Positions 24,175-32,096 of a stretch of 32,246 bases of DNA are shown here, in pieces; the first letter of the stretch is position 1, and each line of letters starts with the position of its first letter. The translations under genes were made by a program, and so were the position numbers. The notes beneath the pieces are model-generated. The model did not search any database. It worked only from the letters and a program-made list of their open reading frames with translations, and was not told the origin of the DNA. The stretch spans positions 4,309 through 36,554 of the forward strand of contig DEKZ01000023.1 of assembly GCA_002354135.1 (NCBI GenBank). The letters run 5' to 3'. The DNA is from Massilia sp. UBA2709. GTDB taxonomy: Bacteria > Pseudomonadota > Gammaproteobacteria > Burkholderiales > Burkholderiaceae_D.

Positions 24175-25259
24175 TCGTAGCCCAGCGCCTCGGCCACGGC
24201 CCGGTAGGTGACCTTGCCCTGGCAGACGTTCAGGCCCTGGCGCAGGTGGACGTCGTCCTCCAGGGCCTGGCGCCAGCCTTTACTTGCCAGCGCAACGGCG
24301 TGGCCTATCGTCGCGTTGTTCAATGCGAAAGTGGAGGTGCGGGCGACCGCTCCGGGCATGTTCGCCACACAATAATGCACCACGCCGTCGACGACGAAGG
24401 TCGGATCGGCGTGGGTGGTCGGGTGCGAGGTCTCGAAGCAGCCGCCCTGGTCGATGGCGACGTCGACCACCACTGCCCCCTTCTTCATGCGTGAAATCAT
24501 GCTGCGCGTGACCAGTTTCGGCGCCGCGGCGCCCGGCACCAGCACGCCGCCGATGACCAGGTCGCTCGAGACCACGGCTTCCTCGATCGCGTGGGCGTTC
24601 GAATACAGGGTCGCGATGCGGTTGCCGTAGACCAGGTCGAGCTGGCGCAGGCGGTCGATGTTTTTATCCAGCACGGTGACGCGGGCACCGCTGCCGACCG
24701 CCATCTGCAGCGCATTGGTGCCGACCACGCCGGCGCCGATGATCGTCACGTGGCCCGGCGCCACGCCCGGCACGCCGCCGAGCAGCAGGCCCATGCCGCC
24801 TTTCGATTTTTCCAGGTGGGCCGCGCCGGCCTGGATCGCCATGCGCCCCGCCACCTCGCTCATCGGCGCGAGCAGCGGCAGGCCGCCGCCCGGGCCGGTG
24901 ATGGTTTCGTAGGCAATGCAGACGGCGCCAGACGCAACCAGGGCCGAGGTTTGCTCGGGATCCGGCGCCAGGTGCAAATAGGTGTAGAGGATCTGGCCTG
25001 CGCGCAGCATCGCGCACTCGAGCGGCTGCGGCTCCTTGACCTTCACGATCATGTCGGCGCGCTCGAAGATCTCCTTCGCCGTCTCGACGATGCGGGCGCC
25101 GGCGGCCAGGTATTGATCGTCGGACAGCCCGATCTCGCTGCCGGCGTTGGTCTGGACAATGACCTGGTGCCCTCGTGCGACCAGCTCGTGCACGGAAGGC
25201 GGGGTCAGGCCGACCCGGTACTCATGGTTCTTAATCTCCTTCGGAACGCCGACTAGCAT
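24144..25259 (-). CDS. ald: Alanine dehydrogenase
   Basis: NAD-dependent interconversion of L-alanine and pyruvate plus ammonia. I start it at the ATG at 25259 (MLVGVPKEIKNHEYRVG), which has a strong SD, GGAGG, five bases upstream; this gives 371 residues, exactly the family length. Substrate and catalytic residues are in the usual positions: Arg15, Lys75 (KVKEP) and His96 (YLHLAPD). The Rossmann motif GAGVVGTNA is present. It lies 99 bp after putA on the same strand, so it may be co-transcribed with it or made from its own leader containing the hairpin at 25283-25336. Confidence 0.96.
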   Translation of the reverse strand: MLVGVPKEIKNHEYRVGLTPPSVHELVARGHQVIVQTNAGSEIGLSDDQYLAAGARIVETAKEIFERADMIVKVKEPQPLECAMLRAGQILYTYLHLAPDPEQTSALVASGAVCIAYETITGPGGGLPLLAPMSEVAGRMAIQAGAAHLEKSKGGMGLLLGGVPGVAPGHVTIIGAGVVGTNALQMAVGSGARVTVLDKNIDRLRQLDLVYGNRIATLYSNAHAIEEAVVSSDLVIGGVLVPGAAAPKLVTRSMISRMKKGAVVVDVAIDQGGCFETSHPTTHADPTFVVDGVVHYCVANMPGAVARTSTFALNNATIGHAVALASKGWRQALEDDVHLRQGLNVCQGKVTYRAVAEALGYDYTPADSLLA

Positions 25260-25282
25260 GTCTTCCTCCATGATTTTAAGAG

Positions 25283-25336
25283 AGCGCCCAGGAACGCCCA
25301 CATGGCTGCGTTGCATCGTGGGTGTTGCTGGGCGCT
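25283..25336 (-). promoter_or_regulatory. Conserved-loop hairpin in the ald leader
   Basis: Nineteen-bp arms (25283-25301 and 25318-25336) pair at 17 positions around a 16-base loop (25302-25317). CATGGCTGCGTT (25301-25312) is identical to the loop of the hairpin in the putA leader (29122-29133). The stem ends 14 bases from the ald SD. It fills most of the 99-bp putA-ald gap. There is no U run, so it is not a standard terminator. Confidence 0.5.
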
Positions 25337-25358
25337 TTAGCGCTTCAGCTTTACATGA

Positions 25359-28300
25359 TTACAGCCCCAGCGTCATGAGACTTGCGTTGCCGCCAGCAGC
25401 GGTCGTGTTCACGCACACGGCGCGTTCGGCCACCAGGCGCCACAGGTCCACCGGCGCCTTCGCATCGGTATCGACAATGCCGACGATGGCGTCCGGACGC
25501 GCCGCCAGCTGGGAACGCAGTTCTCCCCCCATGCCGCTTTCCACCAGGGCGATCTGGAAGTCGCACTGCGCCACCTCGGCCGCGCCGACGAAACGGATGC
25601 GGTCCTTCACCTCGGCCGGCAGGTCGTCCGGCACCGCCGACTGGGCGCCGGCCAGCACATAGGCGCGGTTGCCGGTGGCCAGCGCCGCGGCCAGCTGGTT
25701 CAGCATCCCCTGCTGCGAAGCGGCCGCGCACAGCACGGCGCCGCGCGGGCAGAAGGACAGGCGGTTGCGTTCGCCGGTCGGGCCCGGCAAGTCAAGCGTG
25801 ATGCCGTTCAGGTGGGTACGGATGTACTGTTCGCCCAGCTTGACCACGTCGTCGTGGCCGTGGTTGCGCGCCCATACCAGCAGCGACACCAGGGCCGGAT
25901 TCGGCGTATTGCTGTGCTCCAGCAGCGGCGCGGCACCGCGCTGCAGGCGCTTCAGGTAGAGCGGACCGCCGGCTTTCGGGCCGGTGCCGGATTTGCCTTC
26001 TCCGCCGAAAGGCTGCACGCCGACGACGGCGCCGACGATATTCCGGTTCACGTAGATGTTGCCGACGTGGGCGCGGGAGACGATGAAGTCGATGGTCTCG
26101 TCGATGCGCGAATGCACGCCCAGGGTCAGGCCGTAGCCGGTGGCGTTGATCGCGTCGATCACCTTGCCCAGGTCGGCGCGGCGGTAGCGCACGATGTGCA
26201 GCACCGGACCGAAGACTTCATGCTTGAGTTCCGACAGCGCGCCGATTTCCAGCACGGTCGGCGGCACGAAGGTGCCCTGCGCGGTGATGGCCGCCGGCAG
26301 CTCGAGCGCGAAATGCTGTTTCGCGGTGGCCTTCATGCGCTCGATGTGGGCCAGCAGGTTGCGCTGGGCCTCGGCGTCGATCACCGGGCCGATGTCGGTC
26401 GACAGGCGGTCCGGGCTGCCGACGCGCAGCTCCTGCAGGGCGCCCTTCAGCATGCGGATCGTCTTGTCCGCAATATCTTCCTGCAGGAACAGGACGCGCA
26501 GGGCCGAGCAGCGCTGGCCGGCGGAATCGAAGGCCGACGTCAGCACGTCCTGCACCACCTGTTCCGGCAGCGCGGAGGAGTCGACGATCAGGGCGTTCTG
26601 GCCGCCAGTCTCGGCCACCAGCGGGATGTCGATGCCCTCTTTATCGGCACGCTGGGCCAGCGTACGGTTGATCAGTTGCGCCACTTCGGTCGAGCCGGTG
26701 AAGATCACGCCTTTTACGCGCGTGTCGGAAGTCAGTGCGGCGCCGACCACTTCGCCGCGGCCCGGCAGCAGCTGCAGCGCGGCGACCGGGACACCGGCTT
26801 CGTGGAACATCTGCACCGCGCGCCAGGCGATCAACGGCGTCTGCTCGGCCGGTTTCGCCAGCACGACGTTGCCGGCAGCCAGGGCGGCGGCAACCTGGCC
26901 GGTGAAGATGGCCAGCGGGAAGTTCCACGGGCTGATGCAGGTCACGGGTCCGAGGGCCTGCACGGTGCCGGCATCTTTCGCCTGCGCGCCGTAGTAGCGC
27001 AGGAAGTCGACCGCTTCGCGGATCTCGGCGATCGCGTTCGGCAGCGATTTACCGGCTTCGCGCACGGCCAGGGCCATCAATTCCGCCATGTTTTCTTCGA
27101 ACAGGTCGGCCACGCGCATCAGGATCGCGGCGCGTTCGCCGTTGGCGCTGGCCTGCCACTGGCCGGCAAAACCGGCGGCCGCCTGCAGGGCGGTGTCGAC
27201 ATCGGCCTTCGAGGCCTCGAGCACGCTGCCCACGATATCGGCCGACTGCGCCGGATTGACGACCGCCAGCGCATCGGCGCCCTGCACGTTGCCGGCGACC
27301 AGCGGCGCCGCCTTGTATTCGCGCTGGCGCGACAGTTCCGTGCCGAGCAGGCGCAGCGTATCTTCGTTGGTGAGGTCGAGGCCGGCGGAATTCTTGCGCT
27401 CTGCGCCGAACATGGCGCGCGGCAGAGCGATGCCCGTGTGCGGCAGGCCGCCGGCAGCGCGCGCCACCTCGAACGGATCGTTGAGCAAGGTGTCGACCGG
27501 GATCTTTTCGTCGACGATCTGGTTCACGAAGGAGGAGTTGGCGCCGTTTTCCAGCAGGCGGCGCACCAGGTAGGCCAGCAGGGTTTCGTGCGAGCCGACC
27601 GGCGCATAGATGCGGCAGGCCTTGTTCAGGTTGTCCTTGCCCACGACTTGGTCGTACAGGGTTTCGCCCATGCCGTGCAGGCACTGGAATTCGTAGTTGT
27701 CGACGCCACGCTCTTGCGCCCAGGTATAGATGACGGACAGGGTATGCGCATTGTGGGTCGCGAACTGGGCGTAGATGACGTCGGTCGCGGCCAACAGTTT
27801 CTGGGCGCAGGTGAGATACGAGACGTCCGTGTACACCTTGCGCGTGTAGACCGGATAGCCCGGCATGCCGTCGACCTGCGCGCGCTTGATCTCGGCGTCC
27901 CAATAGGCGCCCTTCACCAGGCGCACCATGAATTTGCGGCCGCTGCGCTTGGCCAGGTCGACCACGTAGTCGATCACGAAGGGGCAGCGCTTCTGGTAGC
28001 CCTGCACCACGAGACCAATGCCCTCGAAGCCGGCGAGTTCGGCGTCGAAAGCGAGGGCTTCGAGCATGTCGAGCGAGATTTCCAGGCGGTCCGCTTCCTC
28101 GGCATCGATGTTGATGCCGATGTTGTAGCTTTTCGCCAGCAGCACCAGGCTGCGCACGCGCGGCAGCAGTTCGCCCATCACGCGCGCATACTGGGCGCGG
28201 CTATAGCGCGGGTGCAGGGCCGACAGCTTGATCGAGATGCCGGGTCCGTTCTTGATGCCGCGGCCGTTCGAGGCCTTGCCGATCGCGTGGATCGCCGCTT

Positions 28301-29006
28301 CATACGAAGCATAGTAGTTTTGCGCGTCCGCCTCGGTCAGCGCCGCTTCGCCCAGCATGTCGTAGGAATACTGGTAGCCGCGCGCCTCGTTGGCCTGGCT
28401 GTTCTTGAGCGCTTCCTCGATCGTCTGGCCGGTGACGAACTGGTTGCCCAGCATGCGCATGGCCATGTCGACGCCCTTGCGGATCAGCGGTTCGCCGCCC
28501 TTGGCGATCAGGCGCGTCAGCGCCGAGCCCAGGCCGCGTTCGCTGGTGGTCGAGACCAGCTTGCCGGTGACTAATAAGCCCCAGGTGGCCGCATTCACGA
28601 ACAGCGAAGGCGATTCGCCCAGGTGGCTGCGCCAATCTCCCTTGCTGATCTTGTCGGCGATCAGGCGGTCGGCGGTGGCGCTGTCGGGGATACGCAACAG
28701 CGCTTCGGCCAGGCACATCAGCGCCACGCCTTCTTCCGACGACAGCGAGAACTCATGCATCAGCGCATCGACGCCCGAAGCGCGCGTGCGTTTCGCGCGC
28801 ACGCTCGAGACCAGGCGGTGGGCCAGCGGTTTCGCGTCCGCGCTCGGACGCGCGCCCTGGGCCAGCAGCCATTGAACGGCGTCAAATTCGTCGCGGCGGT
28901 AGGCGGCCGTGATGGCGGCGCGCAGCGGCGTCTGCTCCTGCTTGGTTTCTGCCTGGTAGGCGTCGAAGGGAACGAAGGTGGTGGCCGGGGTGGCGGCGAT
29001 CTGCAT
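25359..29006 (-). CDS. putA: Bifunctional proline dehydrogenase/P5C dehydrogenase PutA
   Basis: Oxidises proline to glutamate in two steps: FAD-dependent proline dehydrogenase, then NAD-dependent P5C dehydrogenase, with substrate channelling. The 1215-residue product has the PRODH barrel block RLVKGAYWDAEIKRAQ near residue 367 and the aldehyde dehydrogenase domain from about residue 690 (CISPWNFPLAIFTGQ), with the catalytic cysteine in SAGQRCSALR near 831. The C-terminal ALDH-like extension ends in the conserved NTTAAGGNASLMTLGL. It lacks the N-terminal ribbon-helix-helix domain of E. coli PutA, so it cannot repress itself; the divergent Lrp-type gene at 29293 is the likely regulator. Confidence 0.97.
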   Translation of the reverse strand: MQIAATPATTFVPFDAYQAETKQEQTPLRAAITAAYRRDEFDAVQWLLAQGARPSADAKPLAHRLVSSVRAKRTRASGVDALMHEFSLSSEEGVALMCLAEALLRIPDSATADRLIADKISKGDWRSHLGESPSLFVNAATWGLLVTGKLVSTTSERGLGSALTRLIAKGGEPLIRKGVDMAMRMLGNQFVTGQTIEEALKNSQANEARGYQYSYDMLGEAALTEADAQNYYASYEAAIHAIGKASNGRGIKNGPGISIKLSALHPRYSRAQYARVMGELLPRVRSLVLLAKSYNIGINIDAEEADRLEISLDMLEALAFDAELAGFEGIGLVVQGYQKRCPFVIDYVVDLAKRSGRKFMVRLVKGAYWDAEIKRAQVDGMPGYPVYTRKVYTDVSYLTCAQKLLAATDVIYAQFATHNAHTLSVIYTWAQERGVDNYEFQCLHGMGETLYDQVVGKDNLNKACRIYAPVGSHETLLAYLVRRLLENGANSSFVNQIVDEKIPVDTLLNDPFEVARAAGGLPHTGIALPRAMFGAERKNSAGLDLTNEDTLRLLGTELSRQREYKAAPLVAGNVQGADALAVVNPAQSADIVGSVLEASKADVDTALQAAAGFAGQWQASANGERAAILMRVADLFEENMAELMALAVREAGKSLPNAIAEIREAVDFLRYYGAQAKDAGTVQALGPVTCISPWNFPLAIFTGQVAAALAAGNVVLAKPAEQTPLIAWRAVQMFHEAGVPVAALQLLPGRGEVVGAALTSDTRVKGVIFTGSTEVAQLINRTLAQRADKEGIDIPLVAETGGQNALIVDSSALPEQVVQDVLTSAFDSAGQRCSALRVLFLQEDIADKTIRMLKGALQELRVGSPDRLSTDIGPVIDAEAQRNLLAHIERMKATAKQHFALELPAAITAQGTFVPPTVLEIGALSELKHEVFGPVLHIVRYRRADLGKVIDAINATGYGLTLGVHSRIDETIDFIVSRAHVGNIYVNRNIVGAVVGVQPFGGEGKSGTGPKAGGPLYLKRLQRGAAPLLEHSNTPNPALVSLLVWARNHGHDDVVKLGEQYIRTHLNGITLDLPGPTGERNRLSFCPRGAVLCAAASQQGMLNQLAAALATGNRAYVLAGAQSAVPDDLPAEVKDRIRFVGAAEVAQCDFQIALVESGMGGELRSQLAARPDAIVGIVDTDAKAPVDLWRLVAERAVCVNTTAAGGNASLMTLGL

Positions 29007-29053
29007 GGCGTGTCTTTAAAAAAGAAGGGTCAGGTGAACGGGTGGTGCACAGC

Positions 29054-29091
29054 AAAACGCGCCGTCCTGCAGGGCAGTCGGCGCGCGTTTT
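29054..29091 (-). terminator. Attenuator-like hairpin in the putA leader
   Basis: Arms AAAACGCGCCG (29054-29064) and CGGCGCGCGTTTT (29079-29091) pair with a two-base bulge, and CTGC/GCAG extends the stem inside. On the putA sense strand the stem ends in four U. It lies between the conserved-loop hairpin and the putA start, where an intrinsic attenuator would sit. The short U run makes termination uncertain. Confidence 0.45.
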
Positions 29092-29104
29092 GGTACGTGC
29101 TTCC

Positions 29105-29170
29105 GGGCGCCTAAAAACCTCCATGGCTGCGTTCTGCCGCGCCGCGCCCCGGAGATTTGTTGGGCACTCT
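29105..29170 (-). promoter_or_regulatory. Conserved-loop hairpin in the putA leader
   Basis: Arms at 29107-29122 and 29151-29167 pair imperfectly; two of the mismatches become G-U pairs in the putA-sense RNA. The loop contains CATGGCTGCGTT (29122-29133), the same 12-mer as in the ald leader, while the stems differ between the two. Confidence 0.45.
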
Positions 29171-29180
29171 CAATCGTTTG

Positions 29181-29200
29181 ATTGTAGAAGGAAATCTTCT
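29181..29200 (-). promoter_or_regulatory. Putative putA -10 and overlapping dyad
   Basis: Minus-strand TACAAT (29181-29186) would place the transcript start just before the hairpin at 29105-29170. No good -35 is present. A dyad AGAAG-GAAAT-CTTCT (29186-29200) overlaps this region and is a candidate Lrp-type operator; both are inferences from position. Confidence 0.35.
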
Positions 29201-29242
29201 GGATTAATTCTGTTTTTAAAGGGTACTAGCAATAGATAGTTT

Positions 29243-29270
29243 TTGATGCGAGAATTCGGCCAAATAATAT
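29243..29270 (+). promoter_or_regulatory. Putative promoter of the Lrp-family gene
   Basis: TTGATG (29243-29248), 16-bp spacer, TAATAT (29265-29270), about 22 bp before the ATG. The surrounding 29170-29290 is markedly AT-rich for this genome, as expected for an Lrp-bound control region. Confidence 0.5.
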
Positions 29271-29292
29271 TTACGGTGAAGAGAGAGACACC

Positions 29293-29748
29293 ATGCTGGA
29301 CAAGATTTCGAAAAAAATTCTGGCCGAGTTGCAGAACGACGGACGCATCAGCAACGTCGAGCTGGCGGCACGGGTCAACCTGTCGCCGGCAGCCTGTCTC
29401 GAGCGCGTGCGCAAGCTGCACGAGTCCGGCTATATCACGGGTTACACGGCCCAGTTGAATCCCCAGCTGCTCGATGTGTCGCTGCTGGTCTTCATCGAGG
29501 TGGTGCTGGACCGCACCACGCCGGAAGTCTTCGACGCCTTCAAACAGAGCGTGCAACTGATTCCGGAAGTGCTCGAGTGCCACATGGTGGCCGGCGGCTT
29601 CGACTACCTGGTGAAGGCGCGCGTGAAGGACATGGCAGCATACCGCGAATTCCTCGGCAAAACCCTGCTGCAGAAGGGCGTGCGTGAAACGCACACGTAT
29701 GCGGTGATGGAAGAAGTCAAAAATACGACGAAGCTGCCGATTCGTTAA
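29293..29748 (+). CDS. Lrp/AsnC family transcriptional regulator, probable proline-responsive PutR-type
   Basis: DNA-binding regulator with an N-terminal helix-turn-helix (LDKISKKILAELQNDGRISNVELAARVNLSPAACLERVRKL, about residues 2-43) and a C-terminal RAM/AsnC ligand domain (VLECHMVAGGFDYLVKARVKDMAAYREFL). The 151-residue length is typical. It is transcribed divergently from putA with a 286-bp shared control region. Divergent Lrp-type regulators activate putA in response to proline in several proteobacteria, which is the basis for the proposed role; control of ald is possible too. Confidence 0.92.
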   Translation: MLDKISKKILAELQNDGRISNVELAARVNLSPAACLERVRKLHESGYITGYTAQLNPQLLDVSLLVFIEVVLDRTTPEVFDAFKQSVQLIPEVLECHMVAGGFDYLVKARVKDMAAYREFLGKTLLQKGVRETHTYAVMEEVKNTTKLPIR

Positions 29749-29762
29749 TTCAACAGTAGCGT

Positions 29763-29819
29763 TGACCGTAGGGTGGGGTCATTGATGCCCCCGGCATCAA
29801 TGACCCCACCCTACGGTCA
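29763..29819. repeat. Perfect 27-bp palindrome, REP-like, between convergent genes
   Basis: Arms at 29763-29789 and 29793-29819 are perfectly complementary around CCC. The outer part carries CGTAGGGTGGG, the core of the repeat family; the inner part (GTCATTGATGCC) is unique to this copy. It sits between the convergent Lrp and LysR genes and could serve as a two-way terminator despite lacking a T run. Confidence 0.85.
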
Positions 29820-29856
29820 CGGCCGCGGAGTCCGGTAACGGTTCCGCGTTTCAGAC

Positions 29857-30813
29857 TTACGCCGCCTGGCGCTCCATCAGCGGCTTGGTTGCCGTCGCCG
29901 CCGTCGCTTCCAGGTTACTTCTCAGCCAGCGGTGCGCCGGGCTGCGGCCGTCGCGTTCGTGCCAGAGCATATCGAGGTGCACGGCCGGCAGCTGGAAAGG
30001 CAGTTCGCGCCAGATCAGCGCATCGGTCATGCCGGTCGACACCATCAGGTGTTTCGGCAGCACCGTGATCAGGTCGGAATTGGCCACCACCCGGTCCGCG
30101 GTGAAGAACTGGTTCACGGTCAGCAGGATGCGGCGCTCGCGGCCGATCTGGGCCAGCGCTTCGTCGACCAGGCCGTGCGCACGGCCCGAGAAACTCACCA
30201 GCAGGTGGTTCGCCTTGCAATAGGAATCGAGGTCGAGCTTGCCCTCGGCCAGCGGATGCTTCTTGCGCATCACGCACACGTATTGTCCGGAATACAGGCG
30301 CTCATGGCGGATCGGCGAGCCGGTCTCGTAGGACAGCTGGGCCGCCACGCCAGGGAAGAAGCCCACGGCCAGGTCGATGTCGCCGCGCAGCAGCATCGGG
30401 CGCGGTTCGCGCGTGGTCAGCGGCACCATGCGGATGTTCACGCCGGGCGCCTCGCGCTCGATCGAACGCATCAGCGACGGCAGCCAGTAGGCGGCGGTGG
30501 CGTCGGCCATCGCCATGCGGAAGGTGGCCTGGGCTTTGGAGACGTCGAAGGTTTCCGGCATCACGGCCGCTTCCAGCGCCGCCAGGGCCTGGCGCACGGC
30601 CGGCCACAGCGCTTCGGCGCGCGGCGTCGGTTTCACGCCGTAGGCGGTACGGATCAGCAACTCGTCGCCCAGGCTTTCGCGCAGGCGCTTGATGGCGTTC
30701 GATACCGCCGGCTGGGTCATCGCCAGATGGCCGGCGGCGCGCGTCAGGTTTTGTTCGGTCATGACTGCGTCGAATACGCGCAGCAGGTTCAGGTCCAGCG
30801 TCAGAAAACTCAT
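29857..30813 (-). CDS. LysR-family transcriptional regulator
   Basis: The start is placed at the ATG at 30813 (MSFLTLDLNLLRVFDAVM), giving 318 residues; an upstream in-frame ATG would add 23 residues unlike any LysR start. The N-terminal winged helix-turn-helix (NLTRAAGHLAMTQPAVSNAIKRLRESLGDELLIR) is canonical, followed by a LysR substrate domain. The RTAYGVKPTPRAEAL segment and later PXHLMVSTG-like block recall the NodD/NahR/PnpR subgroup, whose members often sense aromatic compounds. No clear target gene is divergent from it beyond the small membrane protein at 30974, so its regulon is unknown. Confidence 0.9.
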   Translation of the reverse strand: MSFLTLDLNLLRVFDAVMTEQNLTRAAGHLAMTQPAVSNAIKRLRESLGDELLIRTAYGVKPTPRAEALWPAVRQALAALEAAVMPETFDVSKAQATFRMAMADATAAYWLPSLMRSIEREAPGVNIRMVPLTTREPRPMLLRGDIDLAVGFFPGVAAQLSYETGSPIRHERLYSGQYVCVMRKKHPLAEGKLDLDSYCKANHLLVSFSGRAHGLVDEALAQIGRERRILLTVNQFFTADRVVANSDLITVLPKHLMVSTGMTDALIWRELPFQLPAVHLDMLWHERDGRSPAHRWLRSNLEATAATATKPLMERQAA

Positions 30814-30973
30814 GATGTGTCTCAATATTGGCGAAAAATTCACGCCGGTTATAGGTCTGTGTGCCAGTGTACCCCATTTCATTCATGATCAATATAAGGC
30901 ACATCATTGAACGGAATTAGATTTATATGTTGCGTTGCACTATAGTTCTAAAAAACAACATTCCGGCCTGATC

Positions 30974-31252
30974 ATGTCATTCGTCTCCACCCTGACGCAG
31001 TTCTCTTTCCCTGTGCTTCCGCTGGCGGAGCTGCTGCGCGCCGCTCTGCTGCTGGCGCTGCTGGCCAGTGTGTTGATGTTTTTCCGGCCGCTGCTGAGCG
31101 GCATCGCGCGCGCCCTGGTGCTGACCATCCGCCCACGCATGAGCAAGGAACAGCGCGCCGCCCGCCTGGCGCAAAAGACCGGCGCCGTGTTGCAGCGCGC
31201 CATCGACTCGGCCAAGGGCCCCGGCACCGGTACACTGGGCTCCGGCGCCTGA
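30974..31252 (+). CDS. Small single-pass membrane protein of unknown function
   Basis: A 92-residue frame starting MSFVSTLTQFSF. It has one hydrophobic segment (about residues 14-39, LAELLRAALLLALLASVLMFF), a basic stretch around residues 50-65 (IRPRMSKEQRAARLAQK), and a Gly/Thr-rich tail. The SD is weak. A strong bidirectional terminator follows 24 bases after the stop, which supports it being a real gene. I do not recognise the family; the positive-inside pattern suggests an N-terminal anchor with a cytoplasmic tail. Confidence 0.65.
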   Translation: MSFVSTLTQFSFPVLPLAELLRAALLLALLASVLMFFRPLLSGIARALVLTIRPRMSKEQRAARLAQKTGAVLQRAIDSAKGPGTGTLGSGA

Positions 31253-31275
31253 AGCAAAAACGCTCCCGCATCAAG

Positions 31276-31314
31276 AAAAAACGCGGCGACCGGAGATCCG
31301 GCGCCGCGTTTTTT
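31276..31314. terminator. Bidirectional Rho-independent terminator
   Basis: AAAAAACGCGGCG (31276-31288) pairs with CGCCGCGTTTTTT (31302-31314), with an inner CCGG/CCGG stem. Six T follow the stem on either strand. It separates the convergent small membrane protein gene and the chalcone-isomerase-like gene. Confidence 0.93.
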
Positions 31315-31328
31315 ATCGTCGGTGCGAA

Positions 31329-31916
31329 TTACTTGGCGTCGCCCAGCAGCGCCGGTTTCAATGAACGGTCGGCCGGCTTTTCGCCCAGCCAGATGCGCAG
31401 CACGGCGTTATAGAAATTGATGTCCGACGCAGGCTCGCCGATGCGCTTGCCGTTCAGCTCGCACACCGTGCCCGTGCCCGGGATCCAGTCCATGTGCAGC
31501 ACGTCGCCCTTCTTGATCTGGTCGACGCTGGCGAACATCTCGCCGAACTTGCCGATCTGGCCGACGATCTTCGCCTTCTCCGCCTTGTCCAGGTTCTCGT
31601 TGATGCCGTCCATGAAGGCCTTGCCCAGGTCTTCGGACGAAATGTCGCGCGCCATCACCAGGGTGACGCGGCGCGGGCCATCCATGTTGAGGATGTCGGC
31701 GACGTTCCTGCTCTTCTCCGGTAAATACAAGCCGGCGGCATAGACCTTGATCACGAGCTTGGTGCGCATGCCGGCGCCGTTCAGTTTCAGGTCCTTGCCG
31801 CCGACCGTGTTGGTGTCTTCGAACTTGATGCCGTTCACGTCGACGGCGGCCGCGGCCGGCAGGGCGATGGCCAGCGCCAGGGCGGCGCCGCTTGCGAGGG
31901 TTTTCAGGGCTTTCAT
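31329..31916 (-). CDS. Secreted chalcone isomerase-like protein
   Basis: The 195-residue product has a Sec signal peptide (MKALKTLASGAALALAIALPAAAA, cleavage near residue 24) and then a chalcone isomerase-like domain: VDVNGIKFEDT, LVIKVYAAGLYLPEKS, MDGPRRVTLVMARDISSEDLGKAFMDGINEN, and the C-terminal FYNAVLRIWLGEKPADRSLKPALLG. Bacterial members are periplasmic, mostly lack known enzyme activity, and may bind fatty acids or other small molecules. GGAGACACC precedes the ATG. A MITE begins 19 bp upstream of the start, so the promoter may lie in or beyond it. Confidence 0.92.
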   Translation of the reverse strand: MKALKTLASGAALALAIALPAAAAVDVNGIKFEDTNTVGGKDLKLNGAGMRTKLVIKVYAAGLYLPEKSRNVADILNMDGPRRVTLVMARDISSEDLGKAFMDGINENLDKAEKAKIVGQIGKFGEMFASVDQIKKGDVLHMDWIPGTGTVCELNGKRIGEPASDINFYNAVLRIWLGEKPADRSLKPALLGDAK

Positions 31917-31935
31917 GGTGTCTCCTTGTTTGTTA

Positions 31936-32096
31936 TAGAACCTATCTCAGTAGGGAATGAGTCGTTGCTGACGCGCCTGACAAGCGGGTGCTGCGTTGCT
32001 CGTCGTTGCATGGCTCGCCATGCGGCCTCCTCGCGCCTTGCCCGCGCTTGCCAGTCATCGTCATCAACTTCCTCCTCCCTACTGAGATAGGTTCTA
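31936..32096. mobile_element. 161-bp MITE with 21-bp perfect terminal inverted repeats
   Basis: The left end TAGAACCTATCTCAGTAGGG (plus A, 31936-31956) is the exact reverse complement of the right end (32076-32096). The outermost TA on each side can be read as a TA target duplication, as made by IS630/mariner-type transposases. The interior is an imperfect palindrome with no coding capacity. It lies between the chemotaxis gene and the chalcone-isomerase-like gene, with the right TA forming part of the former's stop codon. Confidence 0.82.

Noticed and set aside
25812..28574. A 920-codon plus-strand open frame opposite putA
   Set aside because: Same artefact: the opposite strand encodes a full PutA with intact motifs, and the frame is rich in Gln/Arg/Ala without any domain.
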